64,000 nucleotides of DNA from Xestospongia muta (GCA_963693285.1 OY848919.1:8613461-8677460), one strand, 5' to 3'. Positions 46,240 through 59,141 are shown, counted from the first letter of the stretch. The notes: generated from the sequence alone by a model not told the origin. Numbers and translations: made by a program.

Positions 46240-49200
46240 TTACTATAGAACACAGTTGACAGGTGAGTTACGTTATGACACGATAGATAAGACCGTTACA
46301 TTAGGACACAGTAGACAAGTGAGTTGCGTTATGACACAATAAATGGGACTGTTACATATGGACACAGTAGACAGGTAAGTTACGTTATGACACAGTAGAT
46401 AAGACTGTTACATTAAGACACAGTAGACAGTTGAGTTACGTTATGACACGATAGATAAGACTGTTACATTAGGACACAGTAGACAAGTGAGTTGCGTTAT
46501 GACACAATAAATGGGACTGTTACATATGGACACAGTAGACAGGTAAGTTACGTTATGACACAATAGATAAGACTGTTACATTAAGACACAGTAGACAGTT
46601 GAGTTACATTATGACACAATAGATAAGACCGTTATATTAGGACACAGTAGACAGTTGAGTTACGTTATCACACAATAGATAAGACCATTACATTAAGACA
46701 CAGTAGACAAGTGAGTTGCGTTATGACACAATAAATGGGACTGTTACATATGGACACAGTAGACATGTGAGTTACGTTACGACACAGTAGATAAGACTGT
46801 TACATTAAGACACAGTAGACAGTTGAGCTACGTTATGACACAATAGGTAAGACCATTACATTAGGACACAGTAGACAGTTGAGTTACGTTATGACACAGT
46901 AAATGGGACTGTTACATATGGACACAGTAGACAGGTAAGTTACGTTATGACACAGTAGATAAGACTGTTACATTAAGACACAGTAGACAGGGAGTTACGT
47001 TATGACACAATAGATAAGACCATTACATTAGGACACAGTAGACAGTTGAGTTACATTATAACACAGTAAATGGGACTGTTACATATGGACACAGTAGACA
47101 TGTGAGTTACGTTATGACACAGTAGATAAGACTGTTACATTAAGACACAGTAGACAGTTGAGCTACGTTATGACACAATAGGTAAGACCATTACATTAGG
47201 ACACAGTAGACAGGTGAGTTACGTTATGACACAGTAGATGGGACTGTTACATATGGACACAGTAGACAGGTGAGTTACGTTATGACACAGTAGATAAGAC
47301 TGTTACATTAAGACACAGTAGACAGTTGAGCTACGTTATGACACAATAGGTAAGACCATTACATTAGGACACAGTAGACAGGTGAGTTACGTTATGACAC
47401 AGTAGATGGGACTGTTACATATGGACACAGTAGACAGGTGAGTTAAGTTATGACACAATAGATAAGACTGTTACATTAAGACACAAAAGACAGTTGTGTT
47501 ACATTATGACACAATAAATAAGACCATTACATTAGGACAGAGTAGACAGGTGAGTTACGTTATGACACAGTAGATAAGACTGTTATATTAAGACCAAGTA
47601 GAGAGTTGAGTTACGTTATGACACAATAGATAAGACTGTTACATATAGACACAGTAGACAGGTGAGTTAAGTTATGACACAGTAGATGGAAATATTACAT
47701 TTTGACACAGTAGACACGGAGTTACATTATGACACAGTAGATGGGACTGTTACGTTAGGACACAGTAGACAAGGAGTTACGTTACGACACAGTAGATGGG
47801 ACTGTTACAATATGACACAGTAGACAGTTGAGTTACGTTATGACACAATAGATAAGACCGTAACATTAGGACACAGTAGACAGGTGAGTTACGTTATGAC
47901 ACAATAAATGGGACTGTTACATATGGGCACAGTAGACAGGTGAGTTATGTTATGACACAGTAGATAAGACTGTTATATTAAGACACAGTAGAGAGTTGAG
48001 TTACATTATGACACAATAGATAAGACCGTAACATTAGCACACAGTAGACAGGTGAGTTACGTTATGACACAGTAGATAAGACTATTACATTAACACACAG
48101 TAGACAGTTGAGTTACGTTATGACAAAATAGATAAGACCGCTACATTAGGACACAGTAGACAGGTGAGTTACATTATGACACAGTAAATGGGACTGTTAC
48201 ATATGGACACAGTAGACATGTGAGTTATGTTATGACACAGTAGATAAGACTGTTACATTAAGACACAGTAGACAGTTGAGCTACATTATGACACAATAGG
48301 TAAGACCATTACATTAGGACACAGTAGACAGGTGAGTTACATTATGACACAGTAAATGGAACTGTTACATATGGACACAGTAGACAGGTGAGTTACGTTA
48401 TGACACAGTCAATGGGACTGTTACATATGGACACAGTAGACAGGTGAGTTACGTTATGACACAATAGATAAGACTGTTACATTAAGACACAGAAGACAGT
48501 TGAGTTACATTATGACACAATAGATAAGACCATTACATTAGGACACAGTAGACAGGTGAGTTACGTTATGACATAATAGATAAGACCGTAACATTAGGAC
48601 ACAGTCGACAGGTGAGTTACGTTATGACACAATAAATGGGACTGTTACATATGGACACAGTAGACAGGTAAGTTACGTTATGACACAGTAGATAAGACTG
48701 TTACATTAAGACACAGTAGACAGTTGAGTTACGTTATGACAAAATAGATAAGACCGCTACATTAGGACACAGTAGACAGGTGAGTTACATTATGACACAG
48801 TAAATGGGACTGTTACATATGGACACAGTAGACATGTGAGTTATGTTATGACACAGTAGATAAGACTGTTACATTAAGACACAGTAGACAGTTGAGCTAC
48901 ATTATGACACAATAGGTAAGACCATTACATTAGGACACAGTAGACAGGTGAGTTACATTATGACACAGTAAATGGAACTGTTACATATGGACACAGTAGA
49001 CAGGTGAGTTACGTTATGACACAGTCAATGGGACTGTTACATATGGACACAGTAGACAGGTGAGTTACGTTATGACACAATAGATAAGACTGTTACATTA
49101 AGACACAGAAGACAGTTGAGTTACATTATGACACAATAGATAAGACCATTACATTAGGACACAGTAGACAGGTGAGTTACGTTATGACACAGTAAATGGG

Positions 49201-50035
49201 ACTGTTACATTAAGACACAGTAGACAGGTGAGTTAAGTTATGACACAGTAGATGGGAATGTTACATTTTGACACAGTAGACAGGGAGTTAGGTTATGACA
49301 CAGTAGATGGGACTGTTACATTTGGACACAGTAGACAGGTGAGTTACGTTTTGACACAATAGATAAGACTGTTACATTAAGACACAGTAGACAGGTGAGT
49401 TAAGTTATGACACAGTAGATGGGAATGTTACATTTTGACACAGTAGACAGGGAGTTAGGTTATGACACAGTCGATGGGACTGTTACATTAGGACACAGTA
49501 GACAGGTGAGTTACGTTATGACACAGTAGATAAGACCGTTACATTAAGACACAGTAGACAGTTGAGTTACATTATGACACAATAGGTAAGACCATTACAT
49601 TAGGACACAGTAGACAAGTGAGTTACGTTATGACACAGTAAATGGGACTGTTACATATGGACACAGTAGACAGGTGAGTTACATTATGACACAGTAGATA
49701 GGACTGTTACATATGGACACAGTAGACAGGTGAGTTATGTTATGACACAGTAGATGGGACTGTTACATATGGACACAGTAGACAGGTGAGTTACGTTATG
49801 ACACAGTAGATAAGACCGATACATTAAGACACAGTAGACAGTTGAGTTACATTATGACACAATAGGTAAGACCGTTACATTAGGACACAGTAGACAAGTG
49901 AGTTATGTTATGACAAAGTAAATGGGACTGTTACATATGGACACAGTAGACAGGTGAATTACGTTATGACACAGTAGATGGGACTGTTACGTTAGGACAC
50001 AGTAGACAAGTGAGTTACATTATGATACAGTTGAT
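46240..50035. repeat. 28/56-bp minisatellite array, about 3.8 kb
   Basis: Same units as 8,745-11,195 but about 135 basic units. A block from about 48,121 repeats from about 48,737, a 616-bp step (22 x 28). Shared private variants (GACCGCTACATTAG, CAGTCAATGGGAC, CACAGAAGACAG) mark it as a recent internal duplication. Confidence 0.95.
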
Positions 50036-50203
50036 GGGATAACTATAGGCATTAGACTGGCTATAATCTAATAATTTAAAACAAAATATTAGCTAGGCAC
50101 TCTTCTGCATTTTATATAGAGAATGCTATTAGGTTATAGATTAGTGAACTCTTGCTCAATAAGTGATCTCTAAAGGCCAGGTTCTATATAGTACATACAC
50201 CAG

Positions 50204-50537
50204 ACCTATGCTATAGGCTTTCAATAGGAATGCTAAGTCATTAAATTATATGTGCACTTCAAGGCACATTCCATATTCTAAGCATGTAAACTTCTCTTCT
50301 TTTCATATGCAGTAACCTATGCTATAGGCTTTTAATAGAAATGCTAAGTCATCAAATTATATGTGCACTTCAAGGCTCATTCCATATTCCAAGCATGTAA
50401 ACTTCTCTCCTTATCATATGCAATAACCTATGCTATAGGCTTTTAATAGGAATGCTAAGTCATCAAATTATATGTGCACTTCAAGGCTCATTCCATATTC
50501 TAAGCATGTAAACTTCTCTCCTTATCATAGGCAGTAT
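50204..50537. repeat. three tandem copies of the 111-bp unit
   Basis: Units start at about 50,204, 50,315 and 50,426. Copy L has four. Confidence 0.93.
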
Positions 50538-50944
50538 AGCTTTGTTTCTGCTGGCATCTTTTGCCACTAAACATCCTATAAGAACGTCAGTAATTGATAC
50601 ACCTATATTATAATTATAGAGAGCTCATAATTAATGACAACTGCATCTACAACAATGAACTTACAAACTGTTACAGAAAATGTTGTCGGGTATCAGACTA
50701 CCATTTTTGTTGTTGTATAAGTTTAAAAGATGTTGGCGAGACTGAAAGACTCCAGGGAGATAGATGATCCATGATATAGAGCAGCAATCATAGAAAAGAA
50801 AGAAAATACATTATTTGTCCCAACTCACCACCAAAAGAAACATCTTCAGTAAAATATATATGCCTAAAACACAATAAATCTATTATATGCTAACATTTGC
50901 TATCAGGTATAACTTACATGTAGTCAGTGTTTTTTTATATATAG

Positions 50945-51126
50945 ATCTCACAGATCACCAGGAATATGTTAACCTAATAATTATAAAGAAAAGAGAAGTG
51001 ATTATTACTGCATGTACAACATATCGAACTTACAAGGTAACAGTTATCAGAGAATGTCATCAGATCATCTTAGATAGTAACTATATAACTACACAATGGA
51101 ATATAGTGTTGGCTAACATTGGTTAA
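50945..51126 (+). CDS. copy R of possible small exon
   Basis: Same open frame as 12,210-12,391 with one residue different and the stop conserved. Unknown function. Confidence 0.3.
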
Positions 51127-51539
51127 AATGTTATATACACAACTCATAACCAGTTTAGCATGACTAGAAATATAACATCACAAAGTACAGTAATAGGCAA
51201 ATGATCATGTATTTAGTAAGCAAACAGTTAACTGAATTGAGGCAATTAAAGTAAAATCAAAAAAGGCTGAGTATTCATTCATAATAACAATATGTAAGCA
51301 TAAATAATTCTAGGAAACAACACGAAACCAGTTCATTTAATACAATACACCAAGTCTGAACAAAACCACTATGGTGGGGGTTTATGCTACCAACAATACA
51401 CAAGGGAATAATAGAACACAGTTAAATTATGTAAGGACATAGTGAACTGTACAGTTATATTAAAACACAGGGACGCATTCAAACACAATAAGAGAAATGT
51501 AAAGTCTGAAATGCCCCTCACACCTATTACCCCTTACAC

Positions 51540-52265
51540 CTATTACACAGTAGACAGGATTTTTACATTAGTAGGACATAGTAAACAGGACACAGGACAT
51601 AGCAGACAGGATGGTTACGTCAGAACAGTACAAGGATATTTACATTAGACACAGTAGACATGACAGTCGCATCAGAAACAGTAGACAGGACATAGGACAT
51701 AGCAGACAGGGTAATTACATTAGGACACAGTAAACTGGACAGTATATTATGACACCGTAGACAAGATGGTTGACAGTAGACAGGACAGTTACGTTAAAAG
51801 ACAGTAGACAGGGTAGTAAGAATGAAAGACAGTAGACAGGAGGGGTACATTAAAAGACAGTAGACAGGACAGGTACATTAAAAGACAGTAGACAGGACAG
51901 GTACATTAAAAGACAGTAGACAGGACAGGTACATTATAAGACAGTAGACAGGACAGGTACATTAAAAGACTGTAGACAGGACAGGTACATTAAAAGACAG
52001 TAGACAGGAAGTTACATTAAAAGACAGTAGACAAGACAGGTACATTAAAAGACAGTAGACAGGAAGTTACATTAAATGACAGTAGAGAGGAGGGGTACAT
52101 TAAAAGACAGTAGACAGGAAATTACATTAAATGACAGTAGACAGGACATTAAAATTAGAAAATTAAAAAAGTGGACAGGAGAGTTAATTAGTAGATTGTA
52201 GACAGGAAAATTACATTAGGATACAGTTGTCAGGAGTTACATTAGATGACAGTAGACAGGACAAT
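51540..52265. repeat. 28-bp tandem array, copy R
   Basis: Units GACAGTAGACAGGACAGGTA plus CATTAAAA; about 175 bp shorter than copy L. Confidence 0.9.
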
Positions 52266-52693
52266 TACATTACAACACAGCAAAAATTACTGTTACATCC
52301 AATCCAGTCAATCAACTAATGCTCAATATGAAAGGATAATAGGCTATAAATATAATGAGAGATCTATTATGCTGTAATGCTCTACACACAACAAGTGCGA
52401 GAGAAAAGGAATTGTCTAAACATTACAAGCTAATACTAATACAAATGTAGACCCATGGAGGATAAACAGGCTTGTACTAAATAAAGAGACTTGACTGATT
52501 TTATTCAGACTTACTACATTGTACTAAATATACTGGTTTCAAAAGTCTATAATATTACAGGGAAAAATGCCAGGCTTAGTTAGGATACCAATCCACTAAA
52601 TAAAGGCTAAATGAAGAAGAAACTAAAACTGACTAAAGCTCACTGAATACAAAAGTTAAATGGGACAAACTAGCTATACTAACACACATGGAG

Positions 52694-53035
52694 TACTGTT
52701 ACTCTGACCGTATTTGTTACTACTGTCTTCCACTTTCTTTGTAGCCAGGAACAGCTTTGTCTCAGTATTTACTGCAGAGAACACTATCAGAACAACTCGA
52801 CAACGTGACTCCAGGTCTTTCTACTTGTCTTGCGCTAACAGCCCTGCCGAAGTAACATCCTGACAGAGAGGTTACTCTGACCGTATTTGTTACTACCGTC
52901 TTCCACTTTCTTTGTAATCAGGAACAGCTTTGTCTCAGTATTTACTCCAGAGAACACTATCAGAATTACGCGACAACATGACTCCAGGTCTTTCTTCTTG
53001 TCTTGCGCTAACAACCCTGCAGAAGTAACGTCCTG
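52694..53035. repeat. two tandem copies of the about 165-bp unit, copy R
   Basis: Units begin near TGACCGTATTTGTTACTAC at about 52,704 and 52,879. Confidence 0.8.
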
Positions 53036-53168
53036 ACAGAGAAGTGGCTAAAATGAAATAATGGCGTCTAAGTTTAATATTTTCTAGTAAAAAATTGGCG
53101 CTACTAGGGCTGCTAGTCGAACTGAGCATGCTCAGTTGATCATCGTGATCGCGCCATGATAGTAACAA
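52935..53168 (-). CDS. copy R of the 77-codon conserved ORF
   Basis: Differs from 14,322-14,555 at two residues only (K to E in ARQ-ERPG, D to N in SR-SDSVL). Start, stop and length are kept. Confidence 0.35.
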   Translation of the reverse strand: MLLSWRDHDDQLSMLSSTSSPSSANFLLENIKLRRHYFILATSLSGRYFCRVVSARQEERPGVMLSRNSDSVLWSKY

Positions 53169-53969
53169 CTATGTAACTTCCTATGTCTTATCTAGTACAC
53201 AATAAACATTGTCTTTCTGAATGTAAGTTTATTAATCACACATATATGAAGCCCTGTCTTTTATTGCAGCATGTCATCATCTTCTTATAATGAATGGAGT
53301 TACTGCCTAGTATTTGGACCAATTGAAGAACAAAGTCAGCAGACCATATCATTTATTAAGTATCCTTCCCAATAAACAATATAAACATTTATCCATAACA
53401 TTAGTTAAAACAGTAAATATATAAAATCTCATCAATACAACAAGAATCTGATTAATATTAACAAAAATAAAATCAAAAGTTATAAATCAGTGTTATTGAT
53501 GTAGACATTTCTAATGTCTATATTTTACAGTTATCTTCGTAGAATGTGCAGTAGTCAATGACCAAGATCACCACATGTTAAGTCTATGAAGTTGACTTTC
53601 TTTAACCTATATATACGATGTAAAAGTATAATGAAAAAATGTCCACTTAATAATATTGTTGAACAGTAGTTCCAATAAAGTTACAGGATCAAGGACAAGA
53701 ATATCAGACATCACATACCTCCATTATAAGCTGATACTGGTAGTATAGATAATATACTGTGCTTTAATCTGTACAAATAGTTTCATCATGTAAACGGTGT
53801 TAATAAAAAAATAATACAGTTATATTTTAACAGCTATTCCCACTTACATTTCATATGACAAAAATCTCTCTCTTAACAGCCATTTTTTTGTGGGCGTGTC
53901 AAGAGAAGCATTAGCCCTACCTTGCTACCCACGTGGATAGGACGTGACTCGCTGCATCAAACATGAACC

Positions 53970-54721
53970 ATGGCCGCATGTAGAGCACTTAGCTGCCTCA
54001 GAGTTAACCATTTAGTAAGTATATTATAACCCAAAGAAGTATTGAGATAACTATGTAACATTCTGTAAATACTTACATAATGGTGTATGCATTCTCTTGA
54101 TATAAGTCTAGGTATATTACATGTATCATATCCAAGGTAACATTGGTCTAGGTTGAGCTATGACAGTATTACAAGGTAGGGCTAATGGTCACATTTTCAT
54201 GAGCAATCATCTCAATGAAGAGTATTTAATTAGGTTCTGTTAATTAGTAATTACATGCAGTATGTGTTCTTGCTTTCAAGCCAGCAACTTTTTCTAGTTT
54301 ATATAAATTACCAAAATTATTGTAATTAGATTCTATCCTAAAATTGAATAAATTCTATATTAATAGCGTTACTAGACATACACAGGTATGGCTCCTATTC
54401 AAGTGTATGGATTAGAAGGTAGATATGTTTGTGCTTTGTTTTCAGCTGCCTATAGGAAAGCATCATTAGAGAAAGTGGAAAAGGAACTAAAAGACACTGA
54501 GGTATTTCATAGTTATTAATATAACTCCTATTGTAACTGCTAATGTATAATTATAGTGAAGTACATGTAGAGTGTATATGTACATATACTGGTTTATCCA
54601 ATTGTTGTTTTAAAATAATAGCTTTCTTTTTATAGAAATTGATGCAAGATTCACCATCTCTCTCTAATTTTATTAATAACTCTACAGTCAGAAAACAACA
54701 GAAACAAAGAGAGAGAACAGC
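53970..54721 (+). pseudogene. ATP5PO: 5' part of ATP synthase OSCP subunit gene, copy R, broken
   Basis: Exon 1 (53,970-54,014) reads MAACRALSCLRVNHL with a GTAAGT donor. The exon-2 region is deleted. Exon 3 (54,391-54,501) is intact in frame, [20 protein letters not shown] then [17 protein letters not shown], but its splice acceptor is deleted (CACAGGTATG joins directly to GCTCC). Exon 4 (from 54,636) reads KLMQDSPSLSNFINNSTVRK, matching the OSCP segment after the first helices, up to the SRCR junction at about 54,721. Two deletions make correct splicing impossible. The coding text is better than in copy L, the structure worse. Confidence 0.8.
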
Positions 54722-54764
54722 TAGTCACTGAAGTCAATGTACAGGAAATTACTATTACCATAAC

Positions 54765-57360
54765 ATGTGACAAAGAAAGAACTAGACATGTCTGTACCCC
54801 AAATTAATTGACTGGAATTACTAGATCTGAAATGAAACAAATATTGAAATATTTATTTTGCCACTAATAATTTTATACTCATTAATAATAATTTTTGAGG
54901 CAATCACAATTATAGTAACTGTTAAATCACAATTGTTTGCAAATAATTTGAGCATCAGTAGAACTAAATACATTATCACATCTTGTTTCCCACTGTCCAT
55001 TACAGTAGACATCAACTTGTCCTTGATTAGTATAACTGCCTCAATGAAGCCGTATCAAACCAGGGAAAGGATTTTTGTTCCAGATCCTAGTGGTATCTTT
55101 TGCAAAAATGATAAGTATTGAAGAAATATTTATACACTTACAGCAGTAAACAGTAGCATCATAAGAGTTAGCATTATTACATCTTCTATTAATGAGAGTA
55201 GAGAAAGAGATAGTCAGTATTCCACAGTTGAGGTCATCCATTGTCATAGAAAGGCTATCAGTCCCATATTACTAGACAGAAAAATTAAACTAACTCTTGT
55301 TAAGCCTAGATATATCTAACATCACTAATCTAGCTCTAAAGAAACTTGATTCTCCAGTATATTCCAATCGATGACAGACGACATTATCTTCAGTAGAGCT
55401 GTAGTAGGAATCATAACAGATATTATCCCTTATTTTAGTAGACCCTCATAATACCATAGTAATAGGATGATGAGGTATACCCATTATGATATAGAATAAT
55501 GGCAGCATTTCTAGCAATGTCATCTAGATGAAAACAAAGCAAAATCCTTTAATACAAGCTAAAGGAACTAACTACAATATTATTTAAGCTAAGTTAAAAA
55601 ATTCAAGATAAACATCTGTTATGCCTGAAATAAGCTAAAATGAAAAAAACTGTAACTTGCAATATAATTGAACTGTTATGCCTGAAATAAACTAGAGTGA
55701 AGAGAACTGTAACTTGCTATATAATTGAACTGTTATGCCTGAAATAAACTACAATGAAGAAAACTTTAACTTGCAATATGATTGAAGTCATATATAAGAT
55801 AGTCATAATTATCTCATGATCACTTACAAATTAATACTAAGAAGTAGTTTGTTTATTGGAAAGTTTGGAGTTAGAAGCTAAAGGAAATATTATACATATT
55901 TTTACATATTTATTTAGTTTTCTCAATAAAAACATAAAAATAATTATACTATCAGTCTAAAATTATATATTTAGATGATGTTAAGGAAACAAACACTATG
56001 ATGTGTCTACAATTGATAATATTATACTATATTGAAATTAAATAAATGTTATAAATGCATCAAGTGTTTGTACTAATTTTCATGATACTTGAGTAAACAA
56101 TAGTAGTCATTATTATAATTATAACAATTATATTAATTTTATTAATATTTTTAAAGAGTCAAAAGATTTTTTTCTATCTTTAAACATTCTAATAATATAA
56201 ATTAATAGTTGATTGATACTATCACATACTACATTCTATAGTAACATCTTCAGAATGAGAACAGTTAGTCACTAAAGTTGGTTAAAAGGAATTTCTAGTA
56301 CCATAACATCTGTGAAATGGAAGTATTGCACATGTATTTACTCCAAATTGGTTGACTGGAACTATCAGATCTATGTATAGTGATACAATGACCTGTAATC
56401 ATTATTATCATACTTGATAGTATTATACATTATTGTCTGAATAATTATTGCTTCTTAAACTTACAGACTAAGTTCAATGTAATTATGTTATTATATCCCA
56501 GTTGTTTACAGATAGTTTGAGCATCAGTAAAACTAAATCCATTATGACATATTGTTCTCCACTGTCCATTACAGTAAAGATCAACATGTCTTTCATTTGG
56601 AAAACTACCTCCCTCAAGATGTATCATAGCTACTCCAAGAAATAGTGCTATTATTCTATTTTGTAATGGGTATACCTCATCATTGTGTAACTATGGTATT
56701 GTGAGTGTCTATTACAAAAATGGATACATTTAACTGTCTGAAAGAATCATTATAATAATATCCTAGTTGTTTACAGATAGTTTGAGCATCATTAGAATCA
56801 AATCCAACATGATATAATGTTCCACACTGTCCATTACAATAGATCTCCACATGTCCCTCATTAGGATACTTACCTTCATGAAGACTTATCATACCAGTGA
56901 AAGGATTACTGTTCCAGATCTTAGTGGTTTCAGTATCAAATGTAACAAATGCTAAGGAAATATTTAATCACTACCAACAGTACACAGTAGCATCACATAA
57001 GTTAGTATTAGTACATCCACTATCGATTTATGTAGAGAATGAACAATATAATATAGTAAGGTAGTTTGTACTAACACAAATGAGGCTATCTATCTCCATA
57101 GAGAGAGTGTCAGTACTATAACTAAATAGAGATATTTAAAAACTGACTTACATGTATGAACTGACTTTCATGTAAGTTCTAATCTATCTAATCCAGCTCT
57201 AGAGTAACTTGATGCTCCTGTATATCCCAATTGATGGCAGATAACATTAACTTCAGTGGAATTATAGAAGTAATTATCACAGATGTTACCCCATCCATTA
57301 TTGTAATAGACCCTCACAATACCATAGTATTAACATGATGTGGTATACCCATAGGATAAT
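54765..57360 (-). pseudogene. multi-exon SRCR-domain gene, decayed (copy R)
   Basis: SRCR pieces parallel copy L: 57,345-57,165 (NGWGNICDNYFYNSTEVNVI), 57,120-56,960, 56,945-56,750 (GHVEIYCNGQCGTLYHVGFD then CKQLGYY), 56,627-56,460, 56,370-56,230, 55,528-55,290, 55,270-55,145, 55,100-54,940 and 54,835-54,765. The 56.6-kb exon is open here (DLYCNGQWRTICHNGF), where copy L has a stop. The 55.4-kb exon has a deletion (CCCTTATTTTAGTAG) where copy L is intact. A stop in the 56.3-kb exon is shared. Neither copy is whole. Confidence 0.85.
55621..55790. repeat. three tandem copies of the 57-bp intronic unit
   Basis: Starts at about 55,621, 55,678 and 55,735; copy L has four. Confidence 0.88.
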
Positions 57361-57435
57361 TTCATTGTCTTGTATTTTGTTTTGAACATAATCTTTAATA
57401 TTAGTTTTATGAACTATTATTTTAACAAATATATA

Positions 57436-58409
57436 TCAGGTGTTGCTTTGTCTACAGTTCTTATCACTAATTATCTCTTAAAACACCAGTTAGACACAAC
57501 ACCTCAGATTACCAACCCTATCAAGTTGATTGCTAAAGTACTGAACTATGCCAGAAAGAACAAGTATCCAAGGAATCAAAGTGCCTTGACCTACTGGGAA
57601 GAGGATTACCCTTCTTGACTAGAATTGGGTAAGGAAAAGTATGGAGGACCTTTTTCAGAAGAGCAGGTAGAGGATGTCAAAACAATTATAAGATTAACGC
57701 CATTACTCATTAGCATAGTGGGTTTATGTTGTGCAGAAGAGATAAGATGGAATAGCTTTTCTAGTTTAGATTAAGGCTTGCAATTCATTTCATGTTTTAT
57801 ATTAAATAGCTCATTAGAGTTTGTAGTCATTTTAGTTATTCTACTATTGCATCAACTGATAATACATCCATGTTTTAATAAATGGATTCCAAGTATGCTT
57901 AAGAGAATTGGTGTGGGTTTGGTTTTTGCTTTATTAACTTCACTTTATTATGTTATCATGCTTGCTTGTAAGGACCACTTTCAAGTAAACACCAATTCAT
58001 ATCCAGTTATTATTGTCCCTCAAATTTGTTTGGAATGTCATTTGCATTAATTTTTCCAACATCCTTGGAATTTACAATTGCTCAGTCTCCACATGATATG
58101 AGAGGATTTATGATTGGACTGTGGTATGCAGGATTTGGAATTGGATATGTAATCAGTATCAATGGCAAATATCCTTTTAAATGTGAAGGAGATGTTATCT
58201 GCCAAAATCTTTACTATTTTGTCTTTAAAAGCATGATAATTTTTGTCATACTGATAGTGTATCTGGTACTTGCTAAGCGTTACAAGTTACGAGTGAGAGA
58301 GAATGAAGTCAATGTACATTTGATAGCTGAGGAACATTATGACAGATACATTGAACAGGAAGTAGAGTACAGAAAAGAAATGGAACTATCATTTGAGTCC
58401 TCAGACTAA
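57436..58409 (+). pseudogene. POT/PTR2-type peptide transporter, C-terminal copy B
   Basis: Begins mid-protein at the duplication edge: SGVALSTVLITNYLLKHQLD, PQITNPIKLIAKVLNYARKN, a stop after YWEEDYPS (57,618), then LGKEKYGGPFSEEQVEDV in frame. Another stop precedes LQFISCF (57,772). Membrane segments follow (FVVILVILLLHQLIIHPCFN, GVGLVFALLTSLYYVI). A frame change near 58,030 leads to EFTIAQSPHDMRGFMIGLWY, a conserved POT-family segment, and the last membrane helix MIIFVILIVYLVLAKRYKLR. The tail ends MELSFESSD. The N-terminal half is missing. Confidence 0.8.
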
Positions 58410-58410
58410 A

Positions 58411-59080
58411 GTAGTGTTCTATAAATTTTTGTAAACTTTTTTTATTTTCTCTTGTCTTAATTGATTATTACTACAAATACAACTTTGTTTATTAAATTTG
58501 ATGTCTGATTATTTTTGAAATAAAGCTTTTGGCAAGAAATCTAATCAGCCATCTGTATATGGGTTAATACCATGTCTCTTTTGTGCCTTTTCCATTGAAA
58601 GTCCAAATGTTTCTCTCTTTCATTAAGGAGCCATTTTAGTGCTCATTGTTGACACCATATTATGTAGAAATGTACTATACTAAAACTCATAGTAGTTGTG
58701 AGTCAAAATGAATTCAATGAGAGTGATAATGACATTAGATGGTGTAAATGATTGCTTTGTTTTTTCCAGGAAGAATTGTACTGCTCAAGACCATCACATG
58801 AGGGATCTTCATGTCAAATGTATGTTAAGTCTGTTCTCTCTCACATGTGACTATTCTAGCAGAAAATCTCTCATTGATATTTGAATGGGAATTTGTATTT
58901 GAGATGATTACACAACCAAGTACAAACACTGCATACCGAGACCAACCACAAACTCTCTCATTTTATGTGCACATTGTGAACTTTAAGATTACACAGAATG
59001 CAAAACTTGAGGAAAATTTAGACCTATCTTGTTCTATATTACATGCAAGCAAGCATGGTAACATAAACAATAATAACATA
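58411..59080. other. no gene recognised
   Basis: AT-rich. A TTTTTTCCAG acceptor-like site at about 58,770 leads a short open piece (EELYCSRPSHEGSSCQMYV) that I cannot assign. Confidence 0.35.
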
Positions 59081-59141
59081 AATTCAAAACAACATAAGAA
59101 GAGTATGCAAGATGCATACTCTTCTTATGTTGTTTTGAATT
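59081..59141. repeat. perfect 29-bp inverted repeat with 3-base loop
   Basis: The left arm 59,081-59,109 (AATTCAAAACAACATAAGAA then GAGTATGCA) and right arm 59,113-59,141 are exact reverse complements around AGA. A short TGGTAA/TTACCA pair lies further out. As RNA or single-stranded DNA it would form a strong hairpin. Confidence 0.95.

Larger units (their letters stand above)
39732..57432 (+). repeat. segmental duplication, copy R
   Basis: Matches 2,251-19,710. The left edge lies inside the fuller receptor gene, where reading continues across the edge, so this copy probably holds the original left junction. The right edge (AACAAATATA) passes straight into the middle of a peptide-transporter gene. 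Private changes include a longer minisatellite, deletions around OSCP exons and the absence of the MITE-like insertion. Confidence 0.93.

Noticed and set aside
45843..46253. 136-codon minus-strand frame with FEHIRPLKL repeats
   Set aside because: It is the translation of the 30-bp tandem array and the adjoining GC-richer segment; copy L has no equivalent long frame.
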